A DNA stretch of 64,000 bases from Luteimonas saliphila (GCF_016774335.1 NZ_JAETWA010000030.1:117004-181003), one strand, 5' to 3'. Positions 1-8,146 are shown, counted from the stretch's first letter. Notes: a model not told the origin generated them from the sequence alone. A program made the numbers and translations.

Positions 1-42
1 CGCCGCACCAAGAGCATTCGCGCGGGGGTTGCAGCACTTCAT

Positions 43-213
43 TCACTTCCGGTCCTTCCCCCACTTCGCAAGCTCCATGAACCCACCATCGAGCTCGACG
101 CAACGGATCCCGTTGATGACGACCTCGCGCGGTGGTGTGTACTCGTAGGCCGGGTTCGGCTTCAGTTCGGCCGGGAAGCGGCGCACCTTCTCGGCGATTT
201 CCTCCGGCGTCAT
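43..213 (-). CDS. Small conserved phage protein, 56 aa
   Basis: Short acidic/basic protein with no recognised domain. The ATG at 213 was chosen because it overlaps the stop of the upstream gene (ATGA), the arrangement seen throughout this minus-strand operon; a longer reading frame upstream is Arg/Ala-rich and looks like shadow translation. It is the most distal gene of the Cro-side operon visible here. Function unknown. Confidence 0.6.
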   Translation of the reverse strand: MTPEEIAEKVRRFPAELKPNPAYEYTPPREVVINGIRCVELDGGFMELAKWGKDRK

Positions 214-578
214 GCCGCAGCTACCTGCACACGCCGCCAGCGCACCTTGGGGCTGCAGTTCGATGACGCCGCAGAGCCGAACCCGTCCTTCACGATGTGG
301 CGCTTCGACGCGGCGCTGCGCGCGACCGAGCCCCAGCTCCGCTTGTCTGGCGGCTCCGGTAGTCCGCGCGCCTCGGCCCAGGCTCGCGCCTCTTCTATCA
401 GGAACGGCCCGGACTGCTCGCTCGCGAACGCGATCAGCATGCCCAGCGCCTGGCCGGTCCATTCACTCTCGACGCGATTGGCGTGCTCTGCCGCGCGCTG
501 GACGCCCAGGTCGCGCGCCTCCATCGCCGCGGCGAAGTCGATCGCCACCGTGCGGTTGTCTCGTGCTCGAATGCTCAT
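210..578 (-). CDS. Conserved phage protein of the replication/nin-like region, 122 aa
   Basis: The protein begins with a helical segment (IDFAAAMEARDLGVQRAAEHA) and continues into a region with the motif PPDKRSWGSV followed by a basic, glycine-containing tail. I recall similar phage proteins that look like small helix-turn-helix or replication-accessory factors downstream of replication genes, but I cannot name a family. It overlaps both neighbours by 4 nt (ATGA), implying translational coupling. Function unknown. Confidence 0.7.
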   Translation of the reverse strand: MSIRARDNRTVAIDFAAAMEARDLGVQRAAEHANRVESEWTGQALGMLIAFASEQSGPFLIEEARAWAEARGLPEPPDKRSWGSVARSAASKRHIVKDGFGSAASSNCSPKVRWRRVQVAAA

Positions 579-1795
579 GCGGGAAGTCCTCCGTTCATGG
601 TGAGCGGCCCGAGCGCCAGCCCCGGCTGCATCGCTCGGATGCGCGCCAGCGCGATCGCGGCATAGGCCGGGTCCAGCTCGATGCCTTCGAAGGCGAAGCC
701 ATCAGCGACCGCCCCGCGGCCTGTGCTGCCGCTGCCTGCGAACGGGTCTAGGATTCGGCCACCAGGTGGTGTCACCAGCCGGCAGAGCCATCGCATCAGG
801 TCGGTCGGCTTTACGGTCGGGTGATTGTTCTCGCTGGCGCGGCGCGTGCCCTCGGCCTGAAAGGTGCCCGGTGACTGCGTGCCGGACGACCAAAGCAGCG
901 GACGCGCTTCCATGCCATCGCAGCCGTCGTTGCGGTCAGCGCGGCTGGCCTTCGCGCAGTAGAAGAACCGGGCCGCGCTGCCGGTGTCCGAGCGAGGCTC
1001 TGGCGCCTTGGTCACATGCCGCAGTGCACCGAACGTGCTATTGCTCTGCGCCTCGCCGTCGTTCCGCGCACGCGCCATTTGCCCAGGCGCCTGCGGAAAC
1101 AACGCCAACACCTCATCGCTGCCGTCGTGGATGACGTTCGCGGGCCACCGGCCGGCTGCGTTCGCGCTCGCTCCGCCCGGCTTGAGGTCGGTGGCGCCGC
1201 GCTGCTCGTGGTCACGGGTGCCGGCGTGGCCACGGTCGCCCGAGCAGTTGCGCGCGTAGGCTTCGTCCTCGACCGGCACGCGGCACCCGTCGATGTTCAG
1301 CGCACCGGTGCCCCACTTCCGCCAGTTGGCCTCGACGGTCCCTTCCAGCGGCTTGCGCGCCAGCGTGATCGGCTCCCATGCCGGCTTCAGCGCCGTGCCG
1401 CCCCACTCGCCGTTGTACGACTTCGGGAAGCCCGACCCGTAGACCCACATGGCCGTATCGCGGATCTCCCAGCCGGCATCCTCGATCGCGCACACCATCC
1501 GGTGCGATGTCCGGGTGCCGCTGAACGCTGCCAGCCAGGCGCCAGGCTTTGCGACCCGGAGTACTGCGGCCCACGTCTCCGCACGCTGCGCCACGTCGCC
1601 GCCGTCCCAGGCCTTGCCCATGAAGCCGGTGCCGATACGAGAGCGACCTGCCGGGCTATTCGGATTGTCGGACGCTGCACCCGTTCCTCCCTTTTTGCCG
1701 GTGGTCAGGTGATAGGGCGGGTCCGTCACGATGCTGTCGAAGCTGTTGGCTTCCAGCGCGCGCATGACCTCGAGGCAGTCGCCGACATGGATCAT
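575..1795 (-). CDS. Phage DNA methyltransferase (DPPY, N6-adenine/N4-cytosine class)
   Basis: A 406-aa SAM-dependent DNA methyltransferase. The catalytic DPPY motif is at residues 25-28 and the SAM-binding DPFAGSGST motif is near residue 350, so the target-recognition region lies between them (class beta order). The ATG at 1795 gives the family-typical start (MIHVGDCLE); the longer in-frame extension is Arg/Gly-rich and overlaps the upstream gene, so it was rejected. It probably methylates phage DNA to protect it from host restriction or mark it. No cognate endonuclease is visible nearby, so it is an orphan modification enzyme. Overlaps the next gene by 4 nt. Confidence 0.9.
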   Translation of the reverse strand: MIHVGDCLEVMRALEANSFDSIVTDPPYHLTTGKKGGTGAASDNPNSPAGRSRIGTGFMGKAWDGGDVAQRAETWAAVLRVAKPGAWLAAFSGTRTSHRMVCAIEDAGWEIRDTAMWVYGSGFPKSYNGEWGGTALKPAWEPITLARKPLEGTVEANWRKWGTGALNIDGCRVPVEDEAYARNCSGDRGHAGTRDHEQRGATDLKPGGASANAAGRWPANVIHDGSDEVLALFPQAPGQMARARNDGEAQSNSTFGALRHVTKAPEPRSDTGSAARFFYCAKASRADRNDGCDGMEARPLLWSSGTQSPGTFQAEGTRRASENNHPTVKPTDLMRWLCRLVTPPGGRILDPFAGSGSTGRGAVADGFAFEGIELDPAYAAIALARIRAMQPGLALGPLTMNGGLPA

Positions 1796-2031
1796 GCGGG
1801 GGCGCCCTCCCCCATCGCTGCAGCCACGCGGGCGGCAATGGCCGGGCTGGGCTCGCCGTCGCGCATGCAGTCGAAGTCGCGGCAGATCAGCGGCCTGGTC
1901 GCGTAGATCCCGCAGCGGTACCGGTCGCCCTCCGTCTCCAGGTGGCGGCAGGACACCAGCTCGCCGTCGACCACCGCCGAACAGCAGGCGCCGCAGCGCT
2001 GGCACAGCTCCTGGGTGATCGCCTGCGTCAT
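1792..2031 (-). CDS. YkgJ-type cysteine-cluster protein
   Basis: A 79-aa cysteine-rich protein with C10, C13, C16, C17 (CQRCGACC) followed by further cysteines at CRHL, RCGIY and CRDFDC, the pattern of the YkgJ/UPF0153 zinc- or iron-binding family. The biochemical role of the family is unsettled. It sits between the DNA methyltransferase and a small HTH protein, overlapping each by 4 nt. It may assist the methyltransferase or the PP-loop enzyme upstream, but that is inference from position only. Confidence 0.8.
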   Translation of the reverse strand: MTQAITQELCQRCGACCSAVVDGELVSCRHLETEGDRYRCGIYATRPLICRDFDCMRDGEPSPAIAARVAAAMGEGAPA

Positions 2032-2297
2032 ACCTGCCAGCCTTCATGCCGGGCCGCGAGGCGATGCAGGACAGGTGGCTCGAGCTCGAGCGCCTGGGCG
2101 ATCTTCGTTACCTGCCACGGCTGCAGCGCGCGCTTGCCGCGGCTGATGGACAGCCTCGCCCGGATGCTGCTCGGCTTCAGCCCGGCACACTTCGCGAGCG
2201 CCGACAACGGGATGTCCAGCGCGTGCGCACGCAGCTTGATCGCCCCCTGCAGCGTTTCCGGATCCAGTGCGGCGTGGGCAGTCGCAGAACGGGCCAT
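2028..2297 (-). CDS. Small phage DNA-binding protein (XRE-like HTH), 89 aa
   Basis: Residues about 12-75 resemble a lambda-repressor-type HTH: the segment HALDIPLSALAKCAGLKPSS looks like helix 2-turn-helix 3, followed by a serine/arginine-rich third helix and an ALELEPPVLHRL C-terminal helix. Start at ATG 2297 overlaps the stop of the upstream gene by one base (TGATG). Probably a regulator acting within the late-early operon; target unknown. Confidence 0.65.
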   Translation of the reverse strand: MARSATAHAALDPETLQGAIKLRAHALDIPLSALAKCAGLKPSSIRARLSISRGKRALQPWQVTKIAQALELEPPVLHRLAARHEGWQV

Positions 2298-3121
2298 CAG
2301 GTGGACGCCTCCGCCTTGGCTGCTTCGAGGTCCAGCACAGCGCGCGCGCTGGCCAGAGCCGCGGCGTAGTGCTCCGGGTGCTGCTGGTCGAACTTCGGGA
2401 TCAGGTCCGTCTCGACCCATTGGCCGCGCTGTACGCCGGACTTCAGCCAGCGCTGCGTCCAGTTCGACGGGCTGCAGCCCTCGGCGGCGATTTCCTTCGC
2501 GGTGATGCTGCCCTGCACGCGCAGGCGCGCCAGCACGCGCAACGCGGCCTGCTTCCATGGGGTGAGCTGGACCGGACACGGCACGCCGGCGGCCACCAGC
2601 GGCGGCAGGTCGGGCAGCGGCACCCGCGCCGGCGGGTTCCAGTCGAACAGCGCGTTGTGCCAGTGGTAGCCGAACCGGTCGACCGTCGCGCATCGATCAT
2701 CCTGCTGGAGCTGCTGCTCCACGTCGAAGCGCGGCACCAATTCATACTCGAAGCGTGCGCCCGGCTTGCGGTGGTGTGTAAGGCGCGGCGACCAGACCGG
2801 GATGCCGAACATTTCCAGCATGCGCGCGATGCCGGCGTTGGCCTCGGTGATGCTGGCCACGATCACCAGCCGGTGGTCCGGGCCGTGCTTGCCGTGCAGT
2901 TCTTCTCCGTGGCTGGGCAGGATCTGCTGCGCCACTTTCGCGTTCAGCCGCAGCTTCGCCTCGACGCCGATCTGCCGCCCCGTCTCGTGCGCCACCAGCA
3001 CGTCGAAGCCGCCCGTCTCCGGGTAACACGTCCAGCCGGGCTGTTCATTGAACTCCCGGACGAAGAGCTCGCACAGCGCGCGCTCGGTCGGAAAGAACCG
3101 CTGGATGTCCGCCGGCTTCAT
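2297..3121 (-). CDS. Phage hypothetical protein with possible nuclease-like N-terminus, 274 aa
   Basis: The first half carries a TGGFDVLVAHETGRQIGVEAKLRLN stretch, with a D...ExK spacing (D40ish; VEAKL) reminiscent of PD-(D/E)XK nucleases. The C-terminal part (from about residue 190) resembles a winged-helix module (QAALRVLARLRVQGSITAKE). The start at ATG 3121 overlaps the preceding stop by 4 nt. I do not recognise the family with certainty; a DNA-end-processing or restriction-related role would fit the nuclease-like motif. Confidence 0.65.
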   Translation of the reverse strand: MKPADIQRFFPTERALCELFVREFNEQPGWTCYPETGGFDVLVAHETGRQIGVEAKLRLNAKVAQQILPSHGEELHGKHGPDHRLVIVASITEANAGIARMLEMFGIPVWSPRLTHHRKPGARFEYELVPRFDVEQQLQQDDRCATVDRFGYHWHNALFDWNPPARVPLPDLPPLVAAGVPCPVQLTPWKQAALRVLARLRVQGSITAKEIAAEGCSPSNWTQRWLKSGVQRGQWVETDLIPKFDQQHPEHYAAALASARAVLDLEAAKAEAST

Positions 3122-3354
3122 GCCTGCACCCGGGCGCTGTGCGGCGCGACATCGGCGCCCCCGTGCTCGGCCACGTACGCCCAGAGCTCGAGGCTCGGCG
3201 GGCTGACGACGTGGAAGGCGAAGCCGTCGGGCACGGTGCGGAGCTGCTCGAGCTCGGTCACCACCACCATCGGCGCGCGGATCAGGCTGCGCTCGGCGAA
3301 GCGCTTGCCCTCGTAGGCCTCGGCGCAGATCACGTACAGCGGCTGCGCGTTCAT
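3118..3354 (-). CDS. Conserved small phage protein, 78 aa
   Basis: No recognised domain. It starts MNAQPLYVICAEAYEGKRFA and contains a VVVTELEQLRTVPDGFAFHVV segment with alternating beta-like residues. It overlaps both neighbours by 4 nt (ATGA) in the operon that follows the PP-loop gene. Function unknown. Confidence 0.55.
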   Translation of the reverse strand: MNAQPLYVICAEAYEGKRFAERSLIRAPMVVVTELEQLRTVPDGFAFHVVSPPSLELWAYVAEHGGADVAPHSARVQA

Positions 3355-4190
3355 ACGCCACACATCCCGTCGCACTCGTCGTCCCAGAGGTTGGGCTGCC
3401 CGTTTTCAGCCGCCGTCGACAGGTCGACCAGCTCCAGAGGGACCATCGAATCGTGGACGTAGCACTCGCCGACCAGCCGCCCATAGCCTGGGGAGCGGAT
3501 CGCGCGGTCGATGTCCACCGCACGTTGGAAGTCCTCCGGCGCTTCGTCGCGCAGGCGCCGCCACTCCACGTTGCGACGGTATGGACAAAAGACGCATGCC
3601 GACTTCGGCGGCATCGGGTAGCCGAACCGCTCGCACCAGTTCTTGGCCAGCCACCGCTCGCATTCCCAGCGGCTGATGCGGCGGTCGACCAGCGGATACT
3701 CGTTGGTCTGCCACTTGTCCTGGCTGACCTTCATGCGACCGGCTTCGTCCAGCGATATGCCGATGACCTGGGTCACCATCACGTCCGCGGGCACGCGCCG
3801 GCCACGTTCGACCCCCAGCAGCTCGCGCACGCGCTTGCGGATCACGTCGATCTTGTAGTCGCCGGTGCACTGGCGGCGAAGGATCCCGCGGGAGCCATTC
3901 GGGTTCTTCACGTAGAACGGCGGCCGGGCATCGTTCCTGCCGGCCCCGGCCGTGGCGGCCAGAATCTCCGCACCGAGGTCGCCGGCGCTGACCACGTCGG
4001 TGGGGAATGGCAGGCGCGGCAGCAGCCGGTCCAGGTGCCGATAGACTTCGGCCGGCTCCGCGTGAGTGTCGGCGAAGATGGCCCGATCGGCTGGCGGAAT
4101 CTCGCCGTTCGCCATCATCAGGGCAATGGTGGACGACTGCACGCCGGCACCCAGGCTCAAAATTCGCAAGAGCGGTGTCGGACTGGTCAA
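3351..4190 (-). CDS. PP-loop ATPase, PAPS-reductase/DndC-like family
   Basis: A 279-aa protein with the PP-loop SLGAGVQSST at about residues 12-21, an FADTHAEP segment, and C-terminal cysteines including CVFCPY near residue 199, as in phage members of the phosphoadenosine phosphosulfate reductase-like family. Such enzymes activate substrates by adenylation; in DndC-type systems they serve DNA phosphorothioation. The start is the TTG at 4190, whose codon overlaps the upstream stop (TTGA); no ATG lies between there and the PP-loop. Its operon also carries a DNA methyltransferase, so a DNA- or nucleotide-modification role is plausible but unproven. Confidence 0.85.
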   Translation of the reverse strand: MTSPTPLLRILSLGAGVQSSTIALMMANGEIPPADRAIFADTHAEPAEVYRHLDRLLPRLPFPTDVVSAGDLGAEILAATAGAGRNDARPPFYVKNPNGSRGILRRQCTGDYKIDVIRKRVRELLGVERGRRVPADVMVTQVIGISLDEAGRMKVSQDKWQTNEYPLVDRRISRWECERWLAKNWCERFGYPMPPKSACVFCPYRRNVEWRRLRDEAPEDFQRAVDIDRAIRSPGYGRLVGECYVHDSMVPLELVDLSTAAENGQPNLWDDECDGMCGV

Positions 4191-4468
4191 GGCGCACCCC
4201 CGGTCACCAGGTGCCCGACCAGACTGCCGACGACGCTCCCCAGCGCAGCGCCGCCTGCGTAGAAGATCCGGTCCACCCCATCGCCGATCGCGATGCGCTT
4301 CACGTTGGACGACCAGATCCACGAGATTGCGAAGGCGGTGAGCAGGTTGCTCAACATCGCCGACTGGGTGATGAAAACCGTGTTCATCGCAATGAACACG
4401 ACCTGCAGGAACCCCATGCCGGCCAAGCGCCAGCGGGAAGGGTGTGTCTGTGCCACTCCGTCTGCCAT
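4187..4468 (-). CDS. Small phage membrane protein, 93 aa
   Basis: Contains one clear hydrophobic segment (about residues 17-52, rich in Ile/Phe/Val/Met) and a second glycine-rich one near the C-terminus (FYAGGAALGSVVGSLVGHLV), so it should be an inner-membrane protein with two helices. No family recognised. It is encoded in the middle of the replication/modification operon, overlapping the TTG-started PP-loop gene by 4 nt. Confidence 0.6.
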   Translation of the reverse strand: MADGVAQTHPSRWRLAGMGFLQVVFIAMNTVFITQSAMLSNLLTAFAISWIWSSNVKRIAIGDGVDRIFYAGGAALGSVVGSLVGHLVTGGAP

Positions 4469-4471
4469 TCC

Positions 4472-4879
4472 CTACCCCTTCGCGTTGGTCTGGCCGCGCG
4501 ACATGCGCCAAGCCACCGATGCGCACTTGCGCGTCACCCGCCACCACGCACGCACGAACCACCAGGCACGCGCCCAGCTCGAGACGGCGAACAGCCCCGG
4601 GTTCGTGAGGAACACCTGGTGCCCGTGGTCGTCGACCAACCACCAGAACGCGGGCCGCTCGCCGGTCGCTGTGGGATCGGTCCCGACCAGCCAAGCCGCG
4701 TCGATCAGGTTCAGCGTGCGCACGTGGAGCGGTGGGGAGCCCGGGAACGACGTGTGGAGCCAATCGATTTCGCCGCCTCGCAGCCAGCCGGTGGCGACGA
4801 AGTCCGGATCCCGGTTCGGCGGGCCAGCGGCGCGCGCGCGGCGGGCGCGTACCTGCGCGAGGTCGTGAATCTCGGTCAT
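4472..4879 (-). CDS. Phage hypothetical protein, 135 aa
   Basis: Basic, tryptophan-rich protein (WWLVDDHGHQVFL, RAWWFVRAWWRVTRKC) with no recognised domain. Its start at 4879 overlaps the stop of the DUF1064 gene by 4 nt. Function unknown. Confidence 0.6.
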   Translation of the reverse strand: MTEIHDLAQVRARRARAAGPPNRDPDFVATGWLRGGEIDWLHTSFPGSPPLHVRTLNLIDAAWLVGTDPTATGERPAFWWLVDDHGHQVFLTNPGLFAVSSWARAWWFVRAWWRVTRKCASVAWRMSRGQTNAKG

Positions 4880-5406
4880 GCGAGCTCAATCTCGATCGGG
4901 TAGTGGTGCTCGACCTCGCGCTTCTTCAGCCGGAAAACCGGCGTCTGGCGCCCCTTCACGTCGACGTAGCGGATCCGGCCGTCGGCCTCGGCGATCAGGA
5001 AATCCACCACCAGCTTCGTGCCGCCGGGCAGGTGGATCGGCACCTGGCGCAGGAAGTACAGGACCTCGCCGGCGGCCACGCGCAGCTTCAGCGCGGAGTA
5101 GTAGTTCGCCTCGCGCTTCGAATCGAAGCGGATGCCGTCGACGTAGGTCACGATCGCGCCGTACTTCGATCGACGCCGTTCCTCGACCTCGGTGATGGTG
5201 AAGGTGTCGCCGCGGTGCACGCCTTTCACGGTCGTCTCGACATCGCCAGCCAGATCCACGCCCAGCACCTGCGGGGTGAAGTCGGCAACGTGCTCGAGCT
5301 TGATGCTGGCAACGTCGTTGAGCAGCTTCATCGAAGACTCGAACGCCGCGCGCATGCCTGGCGGCATGTCCTCGACTTTGGGGTACCGAAGCGAGCCCTT
5401 GCTCAC
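4876..5406 (-). CDS. DUF1064-type phage nuclease, 176 aa
   Basis: The C-terminal 100 residues match the DUF1064 family of predicted PD-(D/E)XK nucleases: RFDSKREANYY (about 80-90), KLVVDFLIAE with the metal-binding Asp, then RYVDVKGRQTP with the D-x-K signature. In phages these proteins are thought to resolve or process DNA during replication and recombination. The GTG start at 5406 overlaps the upstream stop (GTGA); the much longer in-frame extension is Arg-rich and coincides with another gene. It follows the replication genes. Confidence 0.8.
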   Translation of the reverse strand: MSKGSLRYPKVEDMPPGMRAAFESSMKLLNDVASIKLEHVADFTPQVLGVDLAGDVETTVKGVHRGDTFTITEVEERRRSKYGAIVTYVDGIRFDSKREANYYSALKLRVAAGEVLYFLRQVPIHLPGGTKLVVDFLIAEADGRIRYVDVKGRQTPVFRLKKREVEHHYPIEIELA

Positions 5407-5936
5407 GGCAGGCGGTCCTCGAGCCCGGCGGCGACCAGGCGCTGGCGGATGCGGCTGCAGACATCGGCGGTGCGCTGAAGCGTCTGCAGGCTCTCCTGCT
5501 GGGCCCGGGCAAGTTCGAGCAATGCGGCGTCGCCGGCCTCCAGCAGCGCGTAGAGCTGCGGCTTCGACAGGTCGTCGTACGGGTTGGGGGCAGGCTCCGG
5601 CGTCGCCGTGCGGCTTCCGCGCGGTGGTGGCTCTGGCAGGGTCACCCTCTTCGCCTCGGCCGGGCCCAGCGCGTAGCGCCATGACGGCCTGGGCACGCCG
5701 GCGCGCTTGTCGCGCTTCGGCTCGCCCTGCACCACCAGCCCCTCGTTCTCCAACCGCTTCAGCACGCCGGCAACCGCGGCGGCGTCCAGCCCCTGCGTGC
5801 AGTGGGCGGCGTGTTCCTCCCCTTCGGCGAGCGTGCACATGAACTCCGCCAGCTCCGCCGACATCATCGGCTCGGTGCTGTTGGCCAGCGCGTAGAGCGC
5901 GAGCTCCCGGCGGTAGGTGCGCATGTTCTCGTTCAT
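5403..5936 (-). CDS. Phage winged-helix protein, replication region, 177 aa
   Basis: Residues about 8-75 look like a winged helix (ELALYALANSTEPMMSAELA, then LDAAAVAGVLKRLENEGLVV), followed by a proline-rich linker and a helical C-terminus (DLSKPQLYALLEAGDAALLELA). It lies between the O-like replication protein and DUF1064, with 4-nt overlaps on each side. It may be a replication-partner or loader protein; that is inferred from position. Confidence 0.65.
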   Translation of the reverse strand: MNENMRTYRRELALYALANSTEPMMSAELAEFMCTLAEGEEHAAHCTQGLDAAAVAGVLKRLENEGLVVQGEPKRDKRAGVPRPSWRYALGPAEAKRVTLPEPPPRGSRTATPEPAPNPYDDLSKPQLYALLEAGDAALLELARAQQESLQTLQRTADVCSRIRQRLVAAGLEDRLP

Positions 5937-6838
5937 GCCGCCTGTTCCTCCGGCTTTGGCTGCGGGTACTTGGCGCGGGCTTCATCCATCAGGCGATCGC
6001 GTTCCGCATCGGCAGCCTCGCCCTCGCCGTACGCACCGAACGCGTGCTGATTGCGGATGTGCGCCAGCGCGTGCTCGAGCGGTGATTCGGGGTAGGCGTG
6101 GGTGTCGCGCGGCTTCGCCGTTCCACGTGGAGCTGCTGGCGCCGTGGCTGTGCCGGGCTCGGTATGGATCTGGTCGGTCCAGCGCTCGTCCTCGAGGTAC
6201 GTCAGCGGGTCCGGTGCGAACCCCGCCTTCCAGCGCGCGCACTTCGCCTTGCGGTTGAGCACGTCGGCGATCAGCTCGTCGGCGCGGGCGTCGAGCCGCT
6301 GTGCGATCCAGACTTCCTCGCACCGCTTCCGGCTCACCCGCTTCGGGTACACCTCCCAGAAATCTGGGAAGCGCGCCGCGCAGCGGTGCGCAATAGCTTT
6401 TTCTGTATCTGTATCTGTATCTGGGGGCGTTACTGAAACGTTTCCTTCCCGTTCCGTATCGAAAAGGCCTGATTGCCTTAGCTTTTTCACCCCTTCGCGC
6501 TGCTTCCGGACGCGCTCTCGATGGGCCCTGACACGCTCCGTTGAGCTGTCGGATTGGAACTGCTGTTCGTTCCATGAAACAGGCTGAAACGTTTCAGGGT
6601 CGATCAGTCCGAGCTCGCCCAGGCGCAGCGCCAGCGCCTCCAATTCGCTCGGCGCCAGACCCAGCTTCACGCCCAGCCGGCGGCGCAGGAGCACCGGATC
6701 CGTCTCGGTGTCCTGTATACCCATGCCCTTGCAGCACTGCAGCGCCACGTAGTGCCAGCGGTCCTCGAACGACAGCAGGCGCATGCAGTCGTCGTCGATC
6801 AGCTTCACGTACAGCCGGAACCAAGGCAGGTTGCTCAC
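5933..6838 (-). CDS. Phage replication protein (O-like), 301 aa
   Basis: The first 100 residues (NLPWFRLYVKLIDDDCMRLL, then RRRLGVKLGLAPSELEAL) match a common phage replication-protein N-terminus with winged-helix character. A charged linker follows, then a segment FWEVYPKRVSRKRCEEVWIA typical of proteins that recruit helicase or loader. The linker contains a short Asp-Thr repeat encoded by a perfect hexanucleotide repeat at about 6412-6423. It is placed like gene O, downstream of the Cro-type gene and two small proteins. Likely initiates prophage replication at an origin not located here. Confidence 0.7.
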   Translation of the reverse strand: MSNLPWFRLYVKLIDDDCMRLLSFEDRWHYVALQCCKGMGIQDTETDPVLLRRRLGVKLGLAPSELEALALRLGELGLIDPETFQPVSWNEQQFQSDSSTERVRAHRERVRKQREGVKKLRQSGLFDTEREGNVSVTPPDTDTDTEKAIAHRCAARFPDFWEVYPKRVSRKRCEEVWIAQRLDARADELIADVLNRKAKCARWKAGFAPDPLTYLEDERWTDQIHTEPGTATAPAAPRGTAKPRDTHAYPESPLEHALAHIRNQHAFGAYGEGEAADAERDRLMDEARAKYPQPKPEEQAA

Positions 6839-7350
6839 AGCGGGCCGATCCTCTCGACCGCGGTGCGCGCCTTGTCCGTGGGCTCGGTGCCCATGCTGAA
6901 GTGCGGCTTGTGCCCGGGCAGCGCTGGGATCGTGCGGTCAGGCGGCAGCGTGGCGAGGCGCTCGATCTGGGCCCGGGTGTCGGCGAGCTCTTCGGTCAGG
7001 CTGTCCAGTCGCTGCAGGTTCGCCAGCAGCAGCGCCTGGCGGCGTTCCTCGGTCGGGATGGGCCGCAGCTCGAACCCCATGCTCTCGGCCATGCCTGCCA
7101 GCAGGTCGTGGCGCTGGAAGCGCACCATCAGCGCCCAGACCTCGCCGATCTTCCAGAACTGCTGCTTCGTCGGGTTGCAGTTGTCGTTGAAGCGCGCGAC
7201 CGCGCTATCCCACGACAGCGTTCCCGGATCCCAGAAGCCCTCGTCGAACAGGAACTGGATCATGTCGCGCTTCGTCGCCTGGTCGACGTCGAGCGTCTCC
7301 TTCAGCGCGCGGTGCGCCTTGCGCAGCCATGTCTCGTCGATGAAGGACAT
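6835..7350 (-). CDS. Phage hypothetical protein, 171 aa
   Basis: Mostly helical protein beginning MSFIDETWLRKAHRALKETL with a coiled-coil-prone segment (LLLANLQRLDSLTEELADTR) near residues 105-130. The ATG at 7350 was chosen because the upstream gene stops at 7353-7355. No recognised family. Its place just before the O-like gene suggests an early replication or regulatory role. Confidence 0.65.
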   Translation of the reverse strand: MSFIDETWLRKAHRALKETLDVDQATKRDMIQFLFDEGFWDPGTLSWDSAVARFNDNCNPTKQQFWKIGEVWALMVRFQRHDLLAGMAESMGFELRPIPTEERRQALLLANLQRLDSLTEELADTRAQIERLATLPPDRTIPALPGHKPHFSMGTEPTDKARTAVERIGPL

Positions 7351-7352
7351 GG

Positions 7353-7754
7353 TCAGAGCCCCCCGCAGCGATCGAGCAGGCGCACCACCCACCGCGGCAG
7401 CAGGTCGCGCCATGGGCGTCGGGACATGCCCAGCGACTTCCGAACCGTCTCGCGGCGCACGCCGCGCAGGCGCATGTAGTCCTCCTGCAGCAGCTCGGCG
7501 GCGAGGCGTCCGGCGCGCTTCGCGCTCTGCTCGGGGGTGGCCGGCCTGGGCATGTCATCGTCGTCAGACGACACGCTCGGCGCGTTCGGCGCGTTCGGTC
7601 TGGAATTAACGGCGGTTTCCATGCTGCGCACCACCTGGGCGGCGAGCTTGCGGCGATCCGCCTCGCGCCTTTCCAGCTCTGCGACGCGCGCGGTCAGCTT
7701 CGCGAGCGGGTCGGCAGCCTTCTTCCGTGCCACGGGCTTGGTCTTCTTTGCCAT
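7353..7754 (-). CDS. Basic phage protein with C-terminal HTH-like segment, 133 aa
   Basis: N-terminus is lysine-rich (MAKKTKPVARKKAADPLAKL) with a coiled-coil stretch. The C-terminus (YMRLRGVRRETVRKSLGMSR) looks like an HTH, so it may bind DNA. The ATG at 7754 is preferred because the longer form from GTG 7829, although it would overlap the Cro-type stop (GTGA) and has a GAGG upstream, adds a proline/arginine/serine-rich stretch that looks non-native. Second gene of the Cro-side operon. Confidence 0.6.
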   Translation of the reverse strand: MAKKTKPVARKKAADPLAKLTARVAELERREADRRKLAAQVVRSMETAVNSRPNAPNAPSVSSDDDDMPRPATPEQSAKRAGRLAAELLQEDYMRLRGVRRETVRKSLGMSRRPWRDLLPRWVVRLLDRCGGL

Positions 7755-7825
7755 GCGGGGTGCTCCGTTTGAGCGGCGCCGGGGCGATCCCGGGGGCGAG
7801 GGTTGTCGGGGATTGCTGCGGCGCG

Positions 7826-8110
7826 TCACGGTGGCGCCTCGAACGGTTCGATCCGGCTGTCGCCTTCCGCTTCAGGCTCGGCAACCGCCTGGTCATTCGC
7901 GGCAGGCGCCGGGCCGAACACGTCGGGGCGCAAGTCGTGGACGGTCACCTGCCCGCCCGTGGCCTGCTCGATGGCGCGGCAGCGCTCGGCCGGGACGGCG
8001 CGGTTCTTCCACTCGGTGATGGAGGGGGAGCGGATCCCGAGGGCGTCGGCCAGCGCTTGCTGGGTACCGACAGCCGCGATCGCTCGATCAAGGGCGGTGG
8101 GGGTGTCCAT
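7826..8110 (-). CDS. Cro-type repressor (YdaS-like HTH), 94 aa
   Basis: A one-domain HTH protein: ALDRAIAAVGTQQALADALG then IRSPSITEWKNRAVPAERCR is the helix 2-turn-helix 3 pattern of YdaS/Cro-type regulators. It is divergent from the CI-type gene and is first in the minus-strand early operon, so it should act as Cro at the shared operators. Its ATG at 8110 lies within a few bases of the predicted PR transcription start, so the mRNA would be nearly leaderless. The last 30 residues are acidic and probably disordered. Confidence 0.85.
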   Translation of the reverse strand: MDTPTALDRAIAAVGTQQALADALGIRSPSITEWKNRAVPAERCRAIEQATGGQVTVHDLRPDVFGPAPAANDQAVAEPEAEGDSRIEPFEAPP

Positions 8111-8117
8111 GCCCGAC

Positions 8118-8146
8118 AGATTAGGGGCGTCCTAATCTTCGGTCAA
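8118..8146 (-). promoter_or_regulatory. PR-like promoter for the Cro-side operon
   Basis: Minus-strand -35 TTGACC (8146-8141), 17-bp spacer, -10 TAATCT (8123-8118). One 17-bp operator covers the -10 and a second abuts the -35. The layout is almost identical to the plus-strand PL-like promoter at 8896-8925. Confidence 0.75.

Noticed and set aside
575..2047. 490-aa version of the methyltransferase
   Set aside because: The extra N-terminus overlaps the YkgJ gene in another frame and is Arg/Gly-rich; ATG 1795 yields the conserved start.
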